DNA of 64,000 nucleotides from Allantophomopsis cytisporea. Its lineage: Eukaryota > Ascomycota > Leotiomycetes > Phacidiales > Phacidiaceae. Positions 48,088-59,858 of this stretch are shown in pieces (within the stretch, counting starts at the first letter, position 1; each line of letters opens with the position of its first letter). The notes under the pieces are model-generated. The model made no database searches, was not told where the DNA came from, and saw only the letters and a program-made list of their open reading frames with translations. Made by a program: the position numbers and the translations under genes. Location: NCBI GenBank assembly GCA_024752435.1, contig CP103034.1, positions 868,001 through 932,000 of the forward strand, written 5' to 3'.

Positions 48088-50102
48088 ATGGTCAACTTCA
48101 CATGCAACTCAACGCTCGATGACATGAGAAGTATGGGAATACCCTCCTCTGCCTTTGCACACACAGCTAACGCTTTTATAGTTGGCACCTCTGAGGTCAT
48201 TTCCATCGGCCCACTTACTTTCCACGAATTCGGCATCATCGTTTCTGCCGGCTGCTCGTTGGTCGCCATCCTTCTTTCATTCTACCTTATATGGATGCAT
48301 GCGTTGCACTACACCAAACCATATGAACAGAGACAGTAAGCCAACATGCTGTCCGCCGTATAGTGTTGCCATGGATACTGTACTGACTACCCTCAACAGC
48401 ATCATACGAATCCTTTTTATGGTCCCCGTTTACTCTGTTGCTTCATTTCTCTCGTTCTGGTACTACTGGCACGCAATATACTTCCAGGTCATTTCCGATT
48501 GTTATGAAGCTTTCGCCATTGCCTCTTTCTTTGCACTATTATGCCATTATGTCGCCCCGAATCTCCACGAGCAAAAGGAGTACTTCCGTGGCATCACTCC
48601 AAAGCGATGGGTTCTGCCGATCAATTGGCTTGCGAAGATGTGTGGAGGTGAAACAGGTCCATGGAGAACCCCAAGGAGTGGTTTGACGTGGTTCAACGTC
48701 ATCTGGACTGGCATTTACCAATACTGTTTTATCAGAGTTTCCATGACGATTACGGCCGTGATAACACAATATTTCGGGAGATATTGCGAATCCTCAAACA
48801 GCCCAGTCTTCGCACATATCTGGGTAAGTAGTTTGGTTTTCCTTCTTGATGAACGAGTAATTTGCTTACAAACTGTAGCTCCTGATCATCGAAGGTGTTG
48901 CTGTCTCAATCGCCATGTACATGGTCATTCAATTTTATATTCAACTTCGAGAAGATCTCGCCCCTCACAGACCCTTTTTGAAGGTCCTCGCCATCAAACT
49001 TGTCATTTTCCTATCCTTCTGGCAGTCATTCGTTATTTCTTTTCTCACCTCTTCCTCCTTCAGCATTCTCTCTGCCAATTCGACAATGGCCTACCCGGAT
49101 CTGAAGGTTGGTATTCCTTCCATGCTGCTGTGCATTGAAATGGCCATTTTTGCATTTTTGCATCTGTTCGCTTTTCCTTGGAAACCTTACCAAACAAATG
49201 GAGTGGGTACGAAGTACCCCACTAACAATGGAGACCCGGATCGTCCAGTATACAATCAGCCAGGCGAGAAGCAGGGAGGTTTCTGGGGTTTCGGAGCGTT
49301 TGCCGATGCAATGAACCCCTGGGATTTGGTCAAGGCGTTCGCAAGAGGAATGAGGTGGTTGTTCGTAGGAAGAAAGACACGACAAAACGACATATCCTAC
49401 AAGTCTGACGTAACACTGCAACCTCAAGATACGCGCTACAAGAATACCGAAGACCTCCCAATAGCAAACGAATTCCGGCGAGACGGCCCATTTGGTGCTG
49501 GAGACGGCTCCATCAGCCCTATAAGAACGGCACGAGTCGATCCCGAAGCAGAAGAGGGTGCAGGACTTATAGCTCACGCGCAACCTAACCCCCTCAATTC
49601 CTCGACTGGAAAGAGTGGCTATGTGCCAGCCAGCCAACGATATGACTCTGATGGTCGCGAATATGTATCTGCATCCACGAGCGACGGCTGGGGCGGCGAA
49701 TCCGTTGATCCAGATCATCTTCCCGCACATCCTGGTCCAGGCACCGTCCGACGAACAGAACAGATCGAGCAGGAGTCTTATGGGGGTGAAATCGGCATGG
49801 CAGTCTCTGGCCACGAGGACACACCCGGCGGATGGCCACAGCAGCATATCCAGAATGTCCGACAGCAAACGGGCCCCTATGATCCTTCGCATCATACTGC
49901 GTACGCTGCATCGAGCGAGTATGTGGCGAATCCAGATCACTACGCTGCTCAGCCTCTGCGGCCATATGAACAGGATCACTTCGCTGATCAGGCGCCTTAC
50001 CCACCACCCCTCGGCACATACCCCCAGGACGCCAACGCAAATGCGCCGTCGGCGCAGCCTCATCATGCTGCTCATAATATGCTCTGGGGCTCCAAGCAAT
50101 AA
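48088..50102 (+). CDS. Ost-alpha/TMEM184 (DUF300) family multi-pass membrane protein
   Basis: join(48088..48130,48182..48335,48400..48823,48879..50102) gives 614 aa. Each intron (51, 64, 55 nt) has consensus borders and the joins restore family-like sequence, for example Y-E-Q-R-H-I-I-R-I-L-F-M-V-P-V-Y at the second. About seven membrane segments lie in residues 20-330, then a disordered tail of roughly 250 residues rich in Pro, Asp, Tyr and His. The family includes the animal organic solute transporter alpha subunit and TMEM184; fungal members are vacuolar or endosomal membrane proteins of poorly known role. Intron 1 is in frame and stop-free, so its retention would add 17 residues after residue 14. 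ATG at 48088 is the first in-frame ATG after an acidic ATG-less stretch. A large minus-strand frame across the tail is an antisense shadow. Confidence 0.88.
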
Positions 50103-52086
50103 TACCGGGCTATAGATAGCCGAGTTGAGCGGAGCCTTTCGAGTTCAAGTTCGAGATTCAAAATTAAAGAGGACTGGGGTAAAACGGATGGGTATTTTCT
50201 GCATTGGGTTTTTTTCGGTGGTTTTCATTCACCTCTTCTGTTTTATTTTGCTTTGCTGCGTCTATGGACATTATGCATTGGGGGCTTGGTGAATTGGCGG
50301 GGGAAGATAAGGGTGGGGTGCATGAGTATGGATTCGAGAATGTTGTGTTCAACTCGGATTCATTGTGTGTGATTATTAAGTGTGTTTTTGTATTATAGAT
50401 GGGTGGTATGCGGAGGCTCCAACCTTCTCTCCTGACTGGACTCTTCCTTATTTTCTTATTGTCTGTTTGTTTTTTGTTAGGGTTATATCATGAGGTATGC
50501 AGCGAGGGTTTTGGTTCTGGCACTTTTTGTTTTTTTATTTTTGCTTCTTCCTTTTTGCTTTGTGTGGCTTTGATTGGCTTTGAAAGTTGACGTGGGCTGT
50601 GGTGCAGTGTGATGTGGGAAGAAAGAGTTGAAGGTTGAAGATTGAGGATTGGATTGTTTATCTTGCGTATACCGAATCAATCGTCATGAATGGAAGTTGT
50701 AGCGCGAATAAACTAACTCCTTGTTCTTTTCGAGGCTCTTGTACTCTGTGTTGTGTTTTGCTGAATGACTGGTGAATACGAGCTTTGATGCATGTTCAAA
50801 GGGGACAAAGCCTTGGTGTGAACGTATGTTGTGAACTGACTCAGTATGTCTGAGTTACCCCTCAGGTGCCAGAATGGGACTCAAGTGGTGCGGTGCACGG
50901 TGTGCCTAATCCGGTAATCATGAAAGTGAGATTCTCACTTTCACTCCTGTTGAGCAGTGAGATTTAACGGCATATGTTGACACATTTGGGGATGTATCAT
51001 TCGGGATTCTATGAATGTCATATAAGATTCATGCCACTTTAATTTGAAGTCATTCATCAAACTTGCAGCTAGTATACTTACATAGTCATACCCCCATAGC
51101 ATACAGCCCTCCCTGACTCAGTAAGCTCTTCATAGTCCCAAATAAGCCCTTCACATTCACAATTGAGGGGCAGATGGTAGAGTGGAGAATAAAACCAGAT
51201 GACGCTCCCTCAATCGCGAGCACGGCGGTTTGATTCCCCACACGGGAGTTGAAAATGGGAACCTGATGCTTCCTCCTCTCTCTACGAGCAAGGACGTTCC
51301 GCGGATAGTAAACCGATGACGCACCGGACGCGGTGAGGAGACTTCTGTAACTGATACGACTTGGTGCGCAGTCCTATCAGTTAAACTTTTGCCTTTTGCA
51401 CCGTCGTATATTGTGCTTTTGTGTTTGTTGTTGAGCAGTAGATGGCATGATATGTGCTCTCTATGAAATGGCCTTTGCTGCAGCTATATCTACCTGCAGA
51501 GGCTGTTAAGCTGTATTGCAGCCACCGTTGCTATTACACTTTAATGTTCCTCAAGCGCTTGTCTTGTGGCAACCAACGCAGAAGAAGTCTTCAAGTGCTT
51601 ACGAAGCGAGCGCAAAAAACCTCTCCTACACAAGTCACACGTAAGTGTTCGTCATGCAACCCTATGTATAGACCTGGTACCGGAAAGCTGAGAAACCCGC
51701 GGAGATTCCAAGGTCAGAAGATGGGTGGTCTTTTTATTGTATTCACCAATCTCCCACCAGTGATACCAATCTTTACATGCTAGCGTCCTTGGCCTCAGCC
51801 CGAGTCCTGTCACAAAACGTAACAAGCGTTACGGAGATGATGAGTGTATAGACAGTTACGACGGCGGTTTAGAGACTCCCATCAGCTACGTTGTTATTTA
51901 CTGCTCCCGAGAGTAATAGAGAAAGTTACATCTTAAGTTTTAAGATAATAACTACTGCAAAAAAGGATCTCACTTGATATAACGAAAAAGGATTCTTGCA
52001 ATTAAATTCATAGGCGATTGTGTTTTATGGTATCCAGCTCTTGTCCCGAGGCATATCTTCCCGTGCCAACCATACCGTATTACCGT
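50103..52086. other. Convergent intergenic region with a SINE-like element
   Basis: 2 kb between the convergent Ost-alpha-type and KU70 genes. Apart from the tRNA-like element at about 51160-51400, I see only AT-rich 3' flanking sequence and short random frames such as 51454-51783. Confidence 0.55.
51160..51400 (+). mobile_element. Candidate tRNA-derived SINE (or decayed tRNA)
   Basis: An A-box-like TGGTAGAGTGG at 51175-51185 and a B-box-like GGTTTGATTCC at 51227-51237 lie in the right order and spacing for an internal RNA polymerase III promoter. The flanks do not form an acceptor stem and the T-arm pairs badly, so it is not a working tRNA. Fungal SINEs have such a tRNA-like head followed by an unrelated body; the body end is not defined here and no second copy was noticed in the window. 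Confidence 0.35.
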
Positions 52087-54120
52087 TTACTCAAAGTGTT
52101 CCTCGACTCTCTCAACGAGCGCAGCTTTCTGCCCCTTTGTGTCCAAACCCATTGCGGCCAACCAATCCTTCAGCTCCGCAACTTTTAGTGAATTTACTTT
52201 TCCAGCCTTGGCCAACGCCTTCATGTCCACGCTACCATCTTCATTCTTGATCTTTTTGCCAGCTCCATCATCCTTGGTAGTTGCCTTTCTCTTGGTGCCC
52301 CCCACAGCAGCGTACAACGAGGGCCTAGTCTTTATCCACTCATTATATTCCGCTTCCAATGCTACTCCCCATTCATGAACATAAGGGCCAGCACGTTTAT
52401 CAATTTGCTTGTACCTCGGAACCGTCTTATCTTCCGGCGTCTCGGGGAGCTCTTCCTCGAGAGCAAGAGTTTGTAAGATCTTGTAATGCCACTGAAGACT
52501 CGGGTTTGGGTATTTGGCAGGATTGTATTCAGCTTTTGGAAGCTGGAGTTGGCGGACAACAATTCGCATCTTGTCGACGAGTTCGTCAGAGGGTGTGAGG
52601 GGCTGAGGCGCCTCAGGTGGATAACGAATATCGTCAGCGTAGGGCATAGGATACAGCCAGAGACCGGCTGGCATCACCTGAGCACCATCTTCATCGAGCT
52701 TCTCTTCGCCAGGTAGGATAGCAACAAGCATCGGGGAGGCATTCACTCGTGCAATATACCATGCCAATCCCATCTTCTTATCTTTGAGGAGTTTCTGTTG
52801 TAAAGCAGAGAAAACTCGTGTTGAGCCTACGTAGTCTTCTTCTGAGGGGTAGATGAATGTTGATTTGTGTATGCTCGCCCAGGGAGGAAGAAGTGACTGT
52901 GGCTTGAACCCGATGATTTTTATACCTGGAGGACCAAAGTTCTTGATCTCTTTCTGTTCTTCTGGAGTAAAGAGCACTTGATCGCCTCCGAATTTGTAAG
53001 CTTTCCTGATCTCGGTTTTGGAGATGTGTCGTGCAGTATCTTCGGCCATCTGCGTGGTCTCTCCCGATACTATTTGAGCTTGTTCGCCGTTCAGCCATAC
53101 ATAGCAGCTTCGCGCTGGTTTTTGGGGGTGTAGAATGTTGTAGCCTTTTACCGAGATTTTAAAATCTGGACCAATTTCAAAAGGCAGGTTTGCAAATAGT
53201 GTACGTTTAGCAATTTGCTTGGAATTGATGTTGGAGATCAGGGAATTTAAAAGTGATATTCCATTTCCACCAACTGCCTTCACTGCTTTCGATGTCGAAG
53301 CTGGACTATCCGGGTCTGTCTGGTCGCTATATATAATATCCTAAAACGATCAGAGATGTTTTCAACAAGGTGTGCTGGTGTGCTGACTACTTACATCATA
53401 GAACTTCGTTCGGTCGAATTCATGATCGGGCTTAGAAATTGGGAATAGCTCAATGATGACGCCAAGATCATAAAGATCCTTGGCTCTAACAGCAGCTGAG
53501 GAGCGCATACCCTTGTCATCCGCATGTGGATCATCTCTGTCTGTGATTATGAACAATCGTCGGGAGCCAAAATTTGGCGCTTTTGTCGTAAAGATCTGAT
53601 TTGCACAGAACAGCACATTTGACATGGAGATGGGCTCCGAGGAAGGGACGAGCAAATCCTGTGCCTCCTCCTCATCTTCAACAAGAGTCTTTAGAGCTTT
53701 GACATCACTGGCAGCGGGAATATCGAGGTCAGTGAGGAGGTAGCAATGAGGATATGCAAGGCCTCCACGGTTGTTTGGGTCTTCGTCATGGAACTTAGAT
53801 TTCTCGGTACCAAAAAGGAGAACTCCCACCATGTCCTTTGGCTGGGAGATGATTCTTTGTTGCATTATCTGATATGCACATTTCAAAGCTGCCGAAGTTG
53901 CCGTATCCTTTTCTGCTCTCTTGGAATCCGATGAGGGTGGAGGCTGAAGCATAGACTCGCTAACATCAATGGCAAAAAGTACTGCATCTTTTTGTGCAAT
54001 ATAGGCCTGAAGACTAATTAGAATTTTTTTTGTAAATAATCTTCAGCGACTTACAGTGTCGTCGATCTCCTCTTCCTCCTCTTCTTGTCCTTCCGGCTTG
54101 TACTTCTCTTCGTCGGCCAT
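52087..54120 (-). CDS. KU70: Ku70 DNA end-binding protein
   Basis: complement(join(52087..53340,53395..54006,54055..54120)) gives 643 aa. Exon 1 encodes an acidic N-terminus from M-A-D-E-E-K; introns are 48 and 54 nt and keep phase 0. The N-terminal von Willebrand-like domain (about 22-225) starts A-Q-K-D-A-V-L-F-A-I-D-V-S-E-S-M; the Ku beta-barrel core runs about 265-480, the C-terminal arm to about 560, and a SAP DNA-binding domain closes the protein (about 600-643, S-L-K-V-A-E-L-K-D-W-L). With Ku80 it forms the ring that binds broken DNA ends in non-homologous end joining and acts at telomeres. It is mus-51 in Neurospora. Head-to-head with the ferrochelatase gene, sharing a 542-bp promoter. 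The length is that of fungal Ku70 and nothing is missing. Confidence 0.95.
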
Positions 54121-54662
54121 ATTGGCCTTCAAGTATGAACTTTCTTGTCTTCGTGTCAATCACTAGATGTGTGACGAAAGAAAAACTCGTTCGAAAAGAG
54201 GTCCAGTATTGATGGAAGATCTCGGAATAAAGAGGTTCAGAAGAATGGAATGTAGATAGAGACTTATGATTATTATCTCGTCGTTTGAGACGTGTATGAT
54301 CAGGCACCCGCGTGGAGGTTCTCGCGTTCTAGTCACGACATCACGTGACTAACAATCTTCTGCGAGCCTGCGTCCTACCTTCTACCCAATTACGGCAAAG
54401 CTTTCCGTCAGCACGTCCTCAACTCATCATCATCGATGAGTACATCCTGGTGCATTATTTGGCGATCTGCCTTACACTGCCTGAGCTTTACATAGAGCGG
54501 ATCTAGATGTCAGACCACATAATCAACCAAAAGAAAACACTTTTACCGTTCTGTGTTGTTTCAAATTGTCAATCGCTTATTGGTGTTGGTATGCAATAAT
54601 AAAAACCACGAACTTTCTGATTACACCTCTTCGAACGCCAGATCGGAGACACTGAAGCAACC
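54121..54662. other. Shared divergent promoter of KU70 and HEM15
   Basis: 542 bp between the two ATG codons. It carries a TCACGTGA palindrome at 54341-54348 and no other element I can name with confidence. Confidence 0.6.
54341..54348. promoter_or_regulatory. TCACGTGA palindromic E-box
   Basis: An 8-bp palindrome containing CACGTG, midway between the KU70 and HEM15 starts. CACGTG is bound by Cbf1-type and other bHLH proteins. The same octamer also occurs at 24868-24875, so its specificity for this promoter is unproven. Confidence 0.4.
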
Positions 54663-56044
54663 ATGTCTTTTCGATTGCCAGCATCAGCGCTCACGAAGCA
54701 TGCCTCCCAACTATCGAGAACAAAGCTTTCGAGCTTTACCCCAATTTCCTCACTCTATGCCCGCAATTCGAATCAAGAACGAGGTTTTGCGACGCCTGTA
54801 CCACCAGTAACTCAAGATGCGACCTCCTCAAAGGGCCCAACGGCTATAGTTTTCATGAATATGGGTGGACCATCTACAACAGACGAAGTTGGAGATTTCT
54901 TGAGCAGATTATTCGCCGACGGCGATCTAATTCCTCTCGGTCGTCTGCAAGGCTGGCTTGGACCGCTCATTTCAAAGAGAAGAACACCTAAGATCCAGAA
55001 GCAGTATGCGGCAATTGGTGGCGGAAGCCCGATTAGAAAATGGTCGGAATACCAAGCTGAGGAGATGTGCAAGATTTTGGACAAAACAAGCCCGGAGACA
55101 GCACCCCATAAGCCTTACGTTGCTTTCCGCTATGCAAACCCGTTGACTGAGGAGATGTACAAAAAATTACTCGCGGATGGTTTTGGTGGCGGAAAAGGCG
55201 GAAGAGCTGTCGCATTCACACAATATCCACAATACTCCTGCTCAACCACTGGCAGCTCCCTGAATGAGCTTTGGAAATGGAGACAGCGTCTCGAGGGCAA
55301 GAGAAGTGGCAAATCTGACAGCACGAACGAGGTGATGGCCCCGGATATGCGCAATGGAACATCTGGAAACGACGGCACTATCCAATGGAGTGTAATTGAC
55401 CGCTGGCCAGCACACCCAGGCCTTACCAAAGTCTTAGCCAAGAACATCCGCGAACAACTAGCAACATACCCTGAGGAAAGAAGAAAGGATGTCATTTTGT
55501 TGTTCTCTGCTCACTCTTTACCAATGGACGTCGTCAACAGAGGTGAGTTTTGTCAAAAGTATCTGAATATAGCGAAACTAATCCCTTCTCAGGTGACCCA
55601 TACTCTGCTGAAGTTGCTGCTACTGTCTATGCAACCATGCAGGAGCTCGGCTGGTCTAATCAGTATCGACTTGTCTGGCAATCACAGGTTGGTCCAAAGG
55701 CTTGGTTGGGACCTCAGACATCCGATACCGTCGAGAACTATGTCGCCAAGGGTCAAAAGGACCTGATCTTGATCCCAGTTGCATTCACCAGCGATCACAT
55801 CGAGACCCTTTATGAGTTGGATCAGGAGGTCATTGGTGAGAGTGGTCACGCCGATACCATCAAGCGCGCCGAGTCCTTCAACGGCGACCCAATGTTCATC
55901 GAGGCCCTTGCAGACATTGCCAAGGAGCATCTAGATTCCGGCATTCTGTGCAGTAAGCAGATGGGCTTGAGATGTCCGGGTTGTAAATCAGAGAGATGTT
56001 TGGAGACGAAGAAGTTCTTTGCGGGAGAGGCTACCGCCCAGTGA
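54663..56044 (+). CDS. HEM15: Ferrochelatase, mitochondrial
   Basis: join(54663..55542,55593..56044) gives 443 aa; the 50-nt intron (GTGAGT..TCTCAG) interrupts the V-V-N-R-G-D-P-Y motif. The N-terminal 40-50 residues are Ser/Arg-rich and lack acidic residues, a mitochondrial targeting sequence. The core has F-M-N-M-G-G-P-S, Q-Y-S-C-S-T-T-G-S-S and the catalytic F-S-A-H-S-L-P (His near 284), then W-L-G-P-Q-T and D-H-I-E-T-L-Y-E. Ferrochelatase inserts Fe2+ into protoporphyrin IX, the last step of heme synthesis, at the matrix side of the inner membrane. The C-terminus keeps Cys421, Cys424 and Cys429 in a C-x2-C-x4-C pattern, and Cys193 corresponds to the fourth ligand of the animal [2Fe-2S] cluster. 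Saccharomyces ferrochelatase lacks this cluster. Confidence 0.96.
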
Positions 56045-56684
56045 AGGATTTCATGAATTTCTTTTTGGGGAACATTTGGATCAAGGACTCGGGATGTATA
56101 AACAAAGCAGTTTGCTTCATGTATAGGTAGTGTGCATAATAATTCACTTCGAAAGGATCATGTGGTTTAGCTTTTGCTTGACGCTGGGCGTGTTTACTAT
56201 GTATGTACAAGTGATTTGAGGATCGTGTAGTGAACTCGCATGTATTGATTACAGAATTTTCCCACGATATGTGCACTAAGAGAACATGCCGTGAAGAAGT
56301 ATCGACTCCTTTCCTCGGTATGTCAGCTGGACAAGAGAGGTTAAATCAATACCCCCCCTCACCTCGCCCAAATGCGGATGTACGAAGCACGTGATGTAAC
56401 GGTTCTTTGTTTCCCTGGCACCGCACTATCTGAACATTGGCTCCACCCGACGGCATGTATTTTGTCCGAGGCAAGGTGCACCAGTTCAGTGTGGTGCGTC
56501 ATGACTTTTCTCTTGGCTGTTTCTGCACTTTTTGCTGGGACGACAGCTGCGACGAGACATCCCAGCACAACTGTACTACATACTGCGTAATCGAGCTGAG
56601 ATGACAGGCACCGCGTCGAACCCTGCATGCCGGTCAGCCCAATGCATGTCGACGTCGACGTCGACGTGTACAATTGCGATACAC

Positions 56685-56729
56685 GAGTCGAGTCGAGTCG
56701 AGTCGAGTCGAGTCGAGTCGAGTCGAGTC
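56685..56729. repeat. (GAGTC)9 microsatellite
   Basis: Nine perfect copies of the pentamer GAGTC. It follows a short GTCGAC tract by about 20 bp. Confidence 0.97.
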
Positions 56730-57037
56730 AAGAGCTTTCATCGAGAGCTGGAGAGCTTGGGCTCCGTTCTATTGTTATCATATGGTTAAGAGTATAAAGC
56801 CCTCTGCGGACTATTCATGTTTGCACATACTATCGTTTGCATATGCAATCATTCTTTCTCACGATGATAGGATCATGCTCCATAAGCAGACGAACGGTAC
56901 CAAATGGAAAGGAAATAAGCTGAACTTTGTTACATATGTATGAGTTCTTAGTACTGTACCACTCACTCACTACGCTTCAATATGTACTTATTACCAAGAT
57001 GCTGAGTTCGTAAGCCATTCGCTGCAATCTTTTGCCA

Positions 57038-57129
57038 GGCTAGCCCGGTGGCTCAGGGTCACTATGTGGTCCATTAACCACCGTTTCGTTACATTCCCGT
57101 GATTTCTGTACCCACTGGGCCACTACCCA
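57038..57129. repeat. ~92-bp imperfect foldback element
   Basis: The left end (GGCTAGCCCGGTGG) and the right end (CCACTGGGCCACTACCC) are imperfect reverse complements, with an inner GTGGT..ACCAC pair around 57066-57082. The minus strand shows a TGGCCCAGTGGG that fits an A-box of RNA polymerase III. It could be a small foldback or tRNA-derived fragment. Confidence 0.4.
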
Positions 57130-57903
57130 CCACTCAACAACCATACCATACCACACACACACCATACTAAGTACATAGCACCCTCACACACCAAACATCC
57201 CCTCCCCTCCCCTCCCATGGATTGATTATCTATCTATTATCCATCAGGTCAAGGTGAGTTTCGCTGTACAGTACGTATTGCGTATCTCTCTCTACCTTAC
57301 TGAACTGCTTGATTGATAATCCCTACCTCTTCGACTTCCAACACCTTACGCTCTACGGCGCCTTGAAGCAAGCACCCAAGCACCTCACCTCACCTCATCA
57401 ATGTTGTCCCCCTGGTATATGAACCCCCACCCCATTCTAGAACATGAACCCTTCATAGGTCGATCGTATCATTCGACATTGCATTGATACAACTCTCGCA
57501 TCTGATACGTGACTGTGGACGATCGCCAATCCAAATCCAGAGATACCTTGCTCTAAATGGAGGTGTAAGGGAAAGTAAGGTCATAGTGCCCGGATTCCGA
57601 GTCTACATTATCTCTCCCACGATACGACCCGCGGTAGCGATAGCTAGTAGCTAATTTATACACCCCAATCTTCCTTCTCGACCTCTTCATTTATCCTTAC
57701 TCTTCCCTCTTCTACCTACCTATACATAGAACGTCAAACTATGGTGGATTGTCTTCGTTAATCTGCATCGAGCGACATTGCAAGACATCTTGTCTTCGAC
57801 GGGTTCGATTGGCCTTGGGCTACCATCCAGACCAAAGGATCTCTACCTAATAACGACTATCTTGTATTAGATAAGTTCTTAAATTACCACTTCAAGCCCA
57901 ACC

Positions 57904-59858
57904 ATGGAGGACAATCAAGTCTTCGAGGCTGATGCCGCTATCGATGCTCAGATCCACAATCGTGGGGATCACAAGAACGAGAGTGCCGAAGTGCTGATAA
58001 CTGCAACGGGCTCTTTCAATCCAAATGTATCAGATACCGCCTCTGAAGAATCACCTTTACTTGGGCACTCAAACAATCCTAATAACGGTAATGGCGGGAA
58101 CGGGGACAATGCAACTTGGGCTGGAGCTGCCGATCTCGAAGGATTACCATGGTGGCATCGTCCTTCTGTAAGTATCTCTAAATAGTGTTTTGGTGGTTGA
58201 TATGGTTTTTGGAGATATATACTTGACACTGTGTATTAATGACATCTCGAATAGGTATTCTGGTTGCTCCCAGCATTTTTCTTATTCACCCTCGCATTTG
58301 GAGGCATCATTGTACCCAAGCTCAACCTTACCTTGAGCCTCGTCTGTCGACAATACCTTGCCAATCGAGCTTCGATAGATCCAACATTCACTTTCTTACC
58401 CGTGCAACCACTCGCCGATAACCCACAATGTCGGATTCCAGAAGTTCAAAGCCTGGTAACACGCTTTACACTTTACATGAATCTGGTGACTGGAATCCTG
58501 AGTGCTATCGCCTCTCCAAAGTTGGGGGCGCTCAGTGATAGATATGGGCGGAAGAAGGTCCTTGCCATAACTACCATGGGCGGCCTATGCGCTGAGATTG
58601 TCACGATCTTCGCAGCTACTTATCCCGATAGCATTGGATATCAATGGCTTCTCGTTGGCTCTTTCTTTGATGGCATTTGCGGTTCCTTCATTGCAGGCAT
58701 GGCTCTCACTCACTCTTACGCCACCGACTGCACCGCACCACCAAAACGTGCAGTTGCATTTGGATACTTCCATGCATGTCTGTTCTCTGGTATTGCCATC
58801 GGACCACTGTTCGCTGGCTATATTGTCAAGTTGACGGGACAGATCTTGTCGATCTTCTATCTTGCTCTGGGTTGCCACACCCTATTTATGCTTTTCATTG
58901 CTTTTGTTGTGCCTGAGTCTTTGACAAAGAAACGTCAAATTCTCGCGCGCGAGAAGCATAGCCGAGAAAAGGCAAGGGCAGACAAGACATGGGTTGGCTC
59001 TTTGAAGTCTCTGAATTTGCTTGCACCTCTCAAGGTTCTGTATCCATCCAACCCTACCAACTCCCCTGCCATCTCTGCAGTTCGACGGAACCTTCTGTTA
59101 CTTTCAGCTGTCGATGCTATTGTCTTTGGTACGGCTATGGGGGCTATGAGCGTTGTGGTTTACTACTCCACCTATCAGTTTGGCTGGGGCAACTTTGAGA
59201 CCAGTATCTTCGTGTCTATCTCCAATTCTTGCCGAGTTTCTGCACTCATCATCATCTTGCCACTTTTAAACTACGCCCTCCGCACGAGGAAACGTAATCA
59301 GGCAAGAAGAGCTAGTTTAGCTGCTGGCAATGGTGATTATGTCCCCCCAGAGAAGAACAGCGGAAGCGATAACCTCGATTTATGGACTATTCGCATCTCG
59401 GTACTTTTCGAGCTCATTGGATATGGAGGTTATGCCATAGTGAGAACAGGACCGTTGTTCATTCTCAGTGGAGTCTTCGCTTCGTTTGGTGGCATTGGTA
59501 GCCCGACTTTGCAGTCTGCTCTGACGAAGCATGTGCCGCATGAAAAGACGGGAGCATTGCTCGGAGCAACTGGCTTGTTACACGCTCTCATGCGTATCAT
59601 TTGTCCACTGGTTTTCAGCTTGATCTATGCGTCAACTGTGGGCAAATTCACCCAGACTGTCTTCGTGGTGCTCAGTAGCTGCTTTGCAGCTGCCTTCGCT
59701 GTCAGTTGGTTCATCAAACCTCACAGTAAGTCTTTGTCACTGTTTCTGACGTGCACTGCTAACATGATCAAGTCTATCTCGAAGAATCCGGCGCTGCTGG
59801 AATTTCTCACAATGCGGAGGAGGAGCGACTTATGGACGAGGAAATTGCAGTGATGTGA
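57904..59858 (+). CDS. Major facilitator superfamily transporter
   Basis: join(57904..58167,58255..59725,59773..59858) gives 606 aa. The third exon is easily missed: a 47-nt intron (GTAAGT..ATCAAG, CTAAC branch) leads to a tail ending E-E-E-R-L-M-D-E-E-I-A-V-M, replacing the random-looking read-through. A 90-residue soluble N-terminus with a dileucine-like E-E-S-P-L-L is followed by 12 membrane helices. The MFS signature G-A-L-S-D-R-Y-G-R-K-K lies at about 177-187 after helix 2. The start L-P-W-W-H-R-P-S-V-F-W-L-L-P and long loop resemble the TetA/MFSD14-like fungal group (yeast YCR023C type). The substrate is unknown; the acidic dileucine region suggests vacuolar or endosomal sorting. No cluster partners are nearby. 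Confidence 0.9.

Larger units (their letters stand above)
56045..57903. other. Intergenic region with GAGTC repeat and a foldback element
   Basis: 1.9 kb between HEM15 and the MFS gene. It contains a GTCGAC triple repeat (56649-56666), (GAGTC)9, an imperfect foldback at 57038-57129, and C-rich CCCCT and CACCT tracts near 57200 and 57385. No gene recognised; frames across the repeats are artefacts. Confidence 0.6.

Noticed and set aside
49026..50099. 357-codon minus-strand open frame
   Set aside because: It is antisense to the Ost-alpha-type gene tail; composition is Arg/Cys-rich and unlike a protein domain.
57780..57830. GGTTCGATTGG resembling a tRNA B-box
   Set aside because: No A-box or cloverleaf at the required distance.
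59726..59853. MFS C-terminus read straight through to a stop at 59853
   Set aside because: A consensus 47-nt intron gives an acidic tail that looks family-like, while the read-through sequence looks random.
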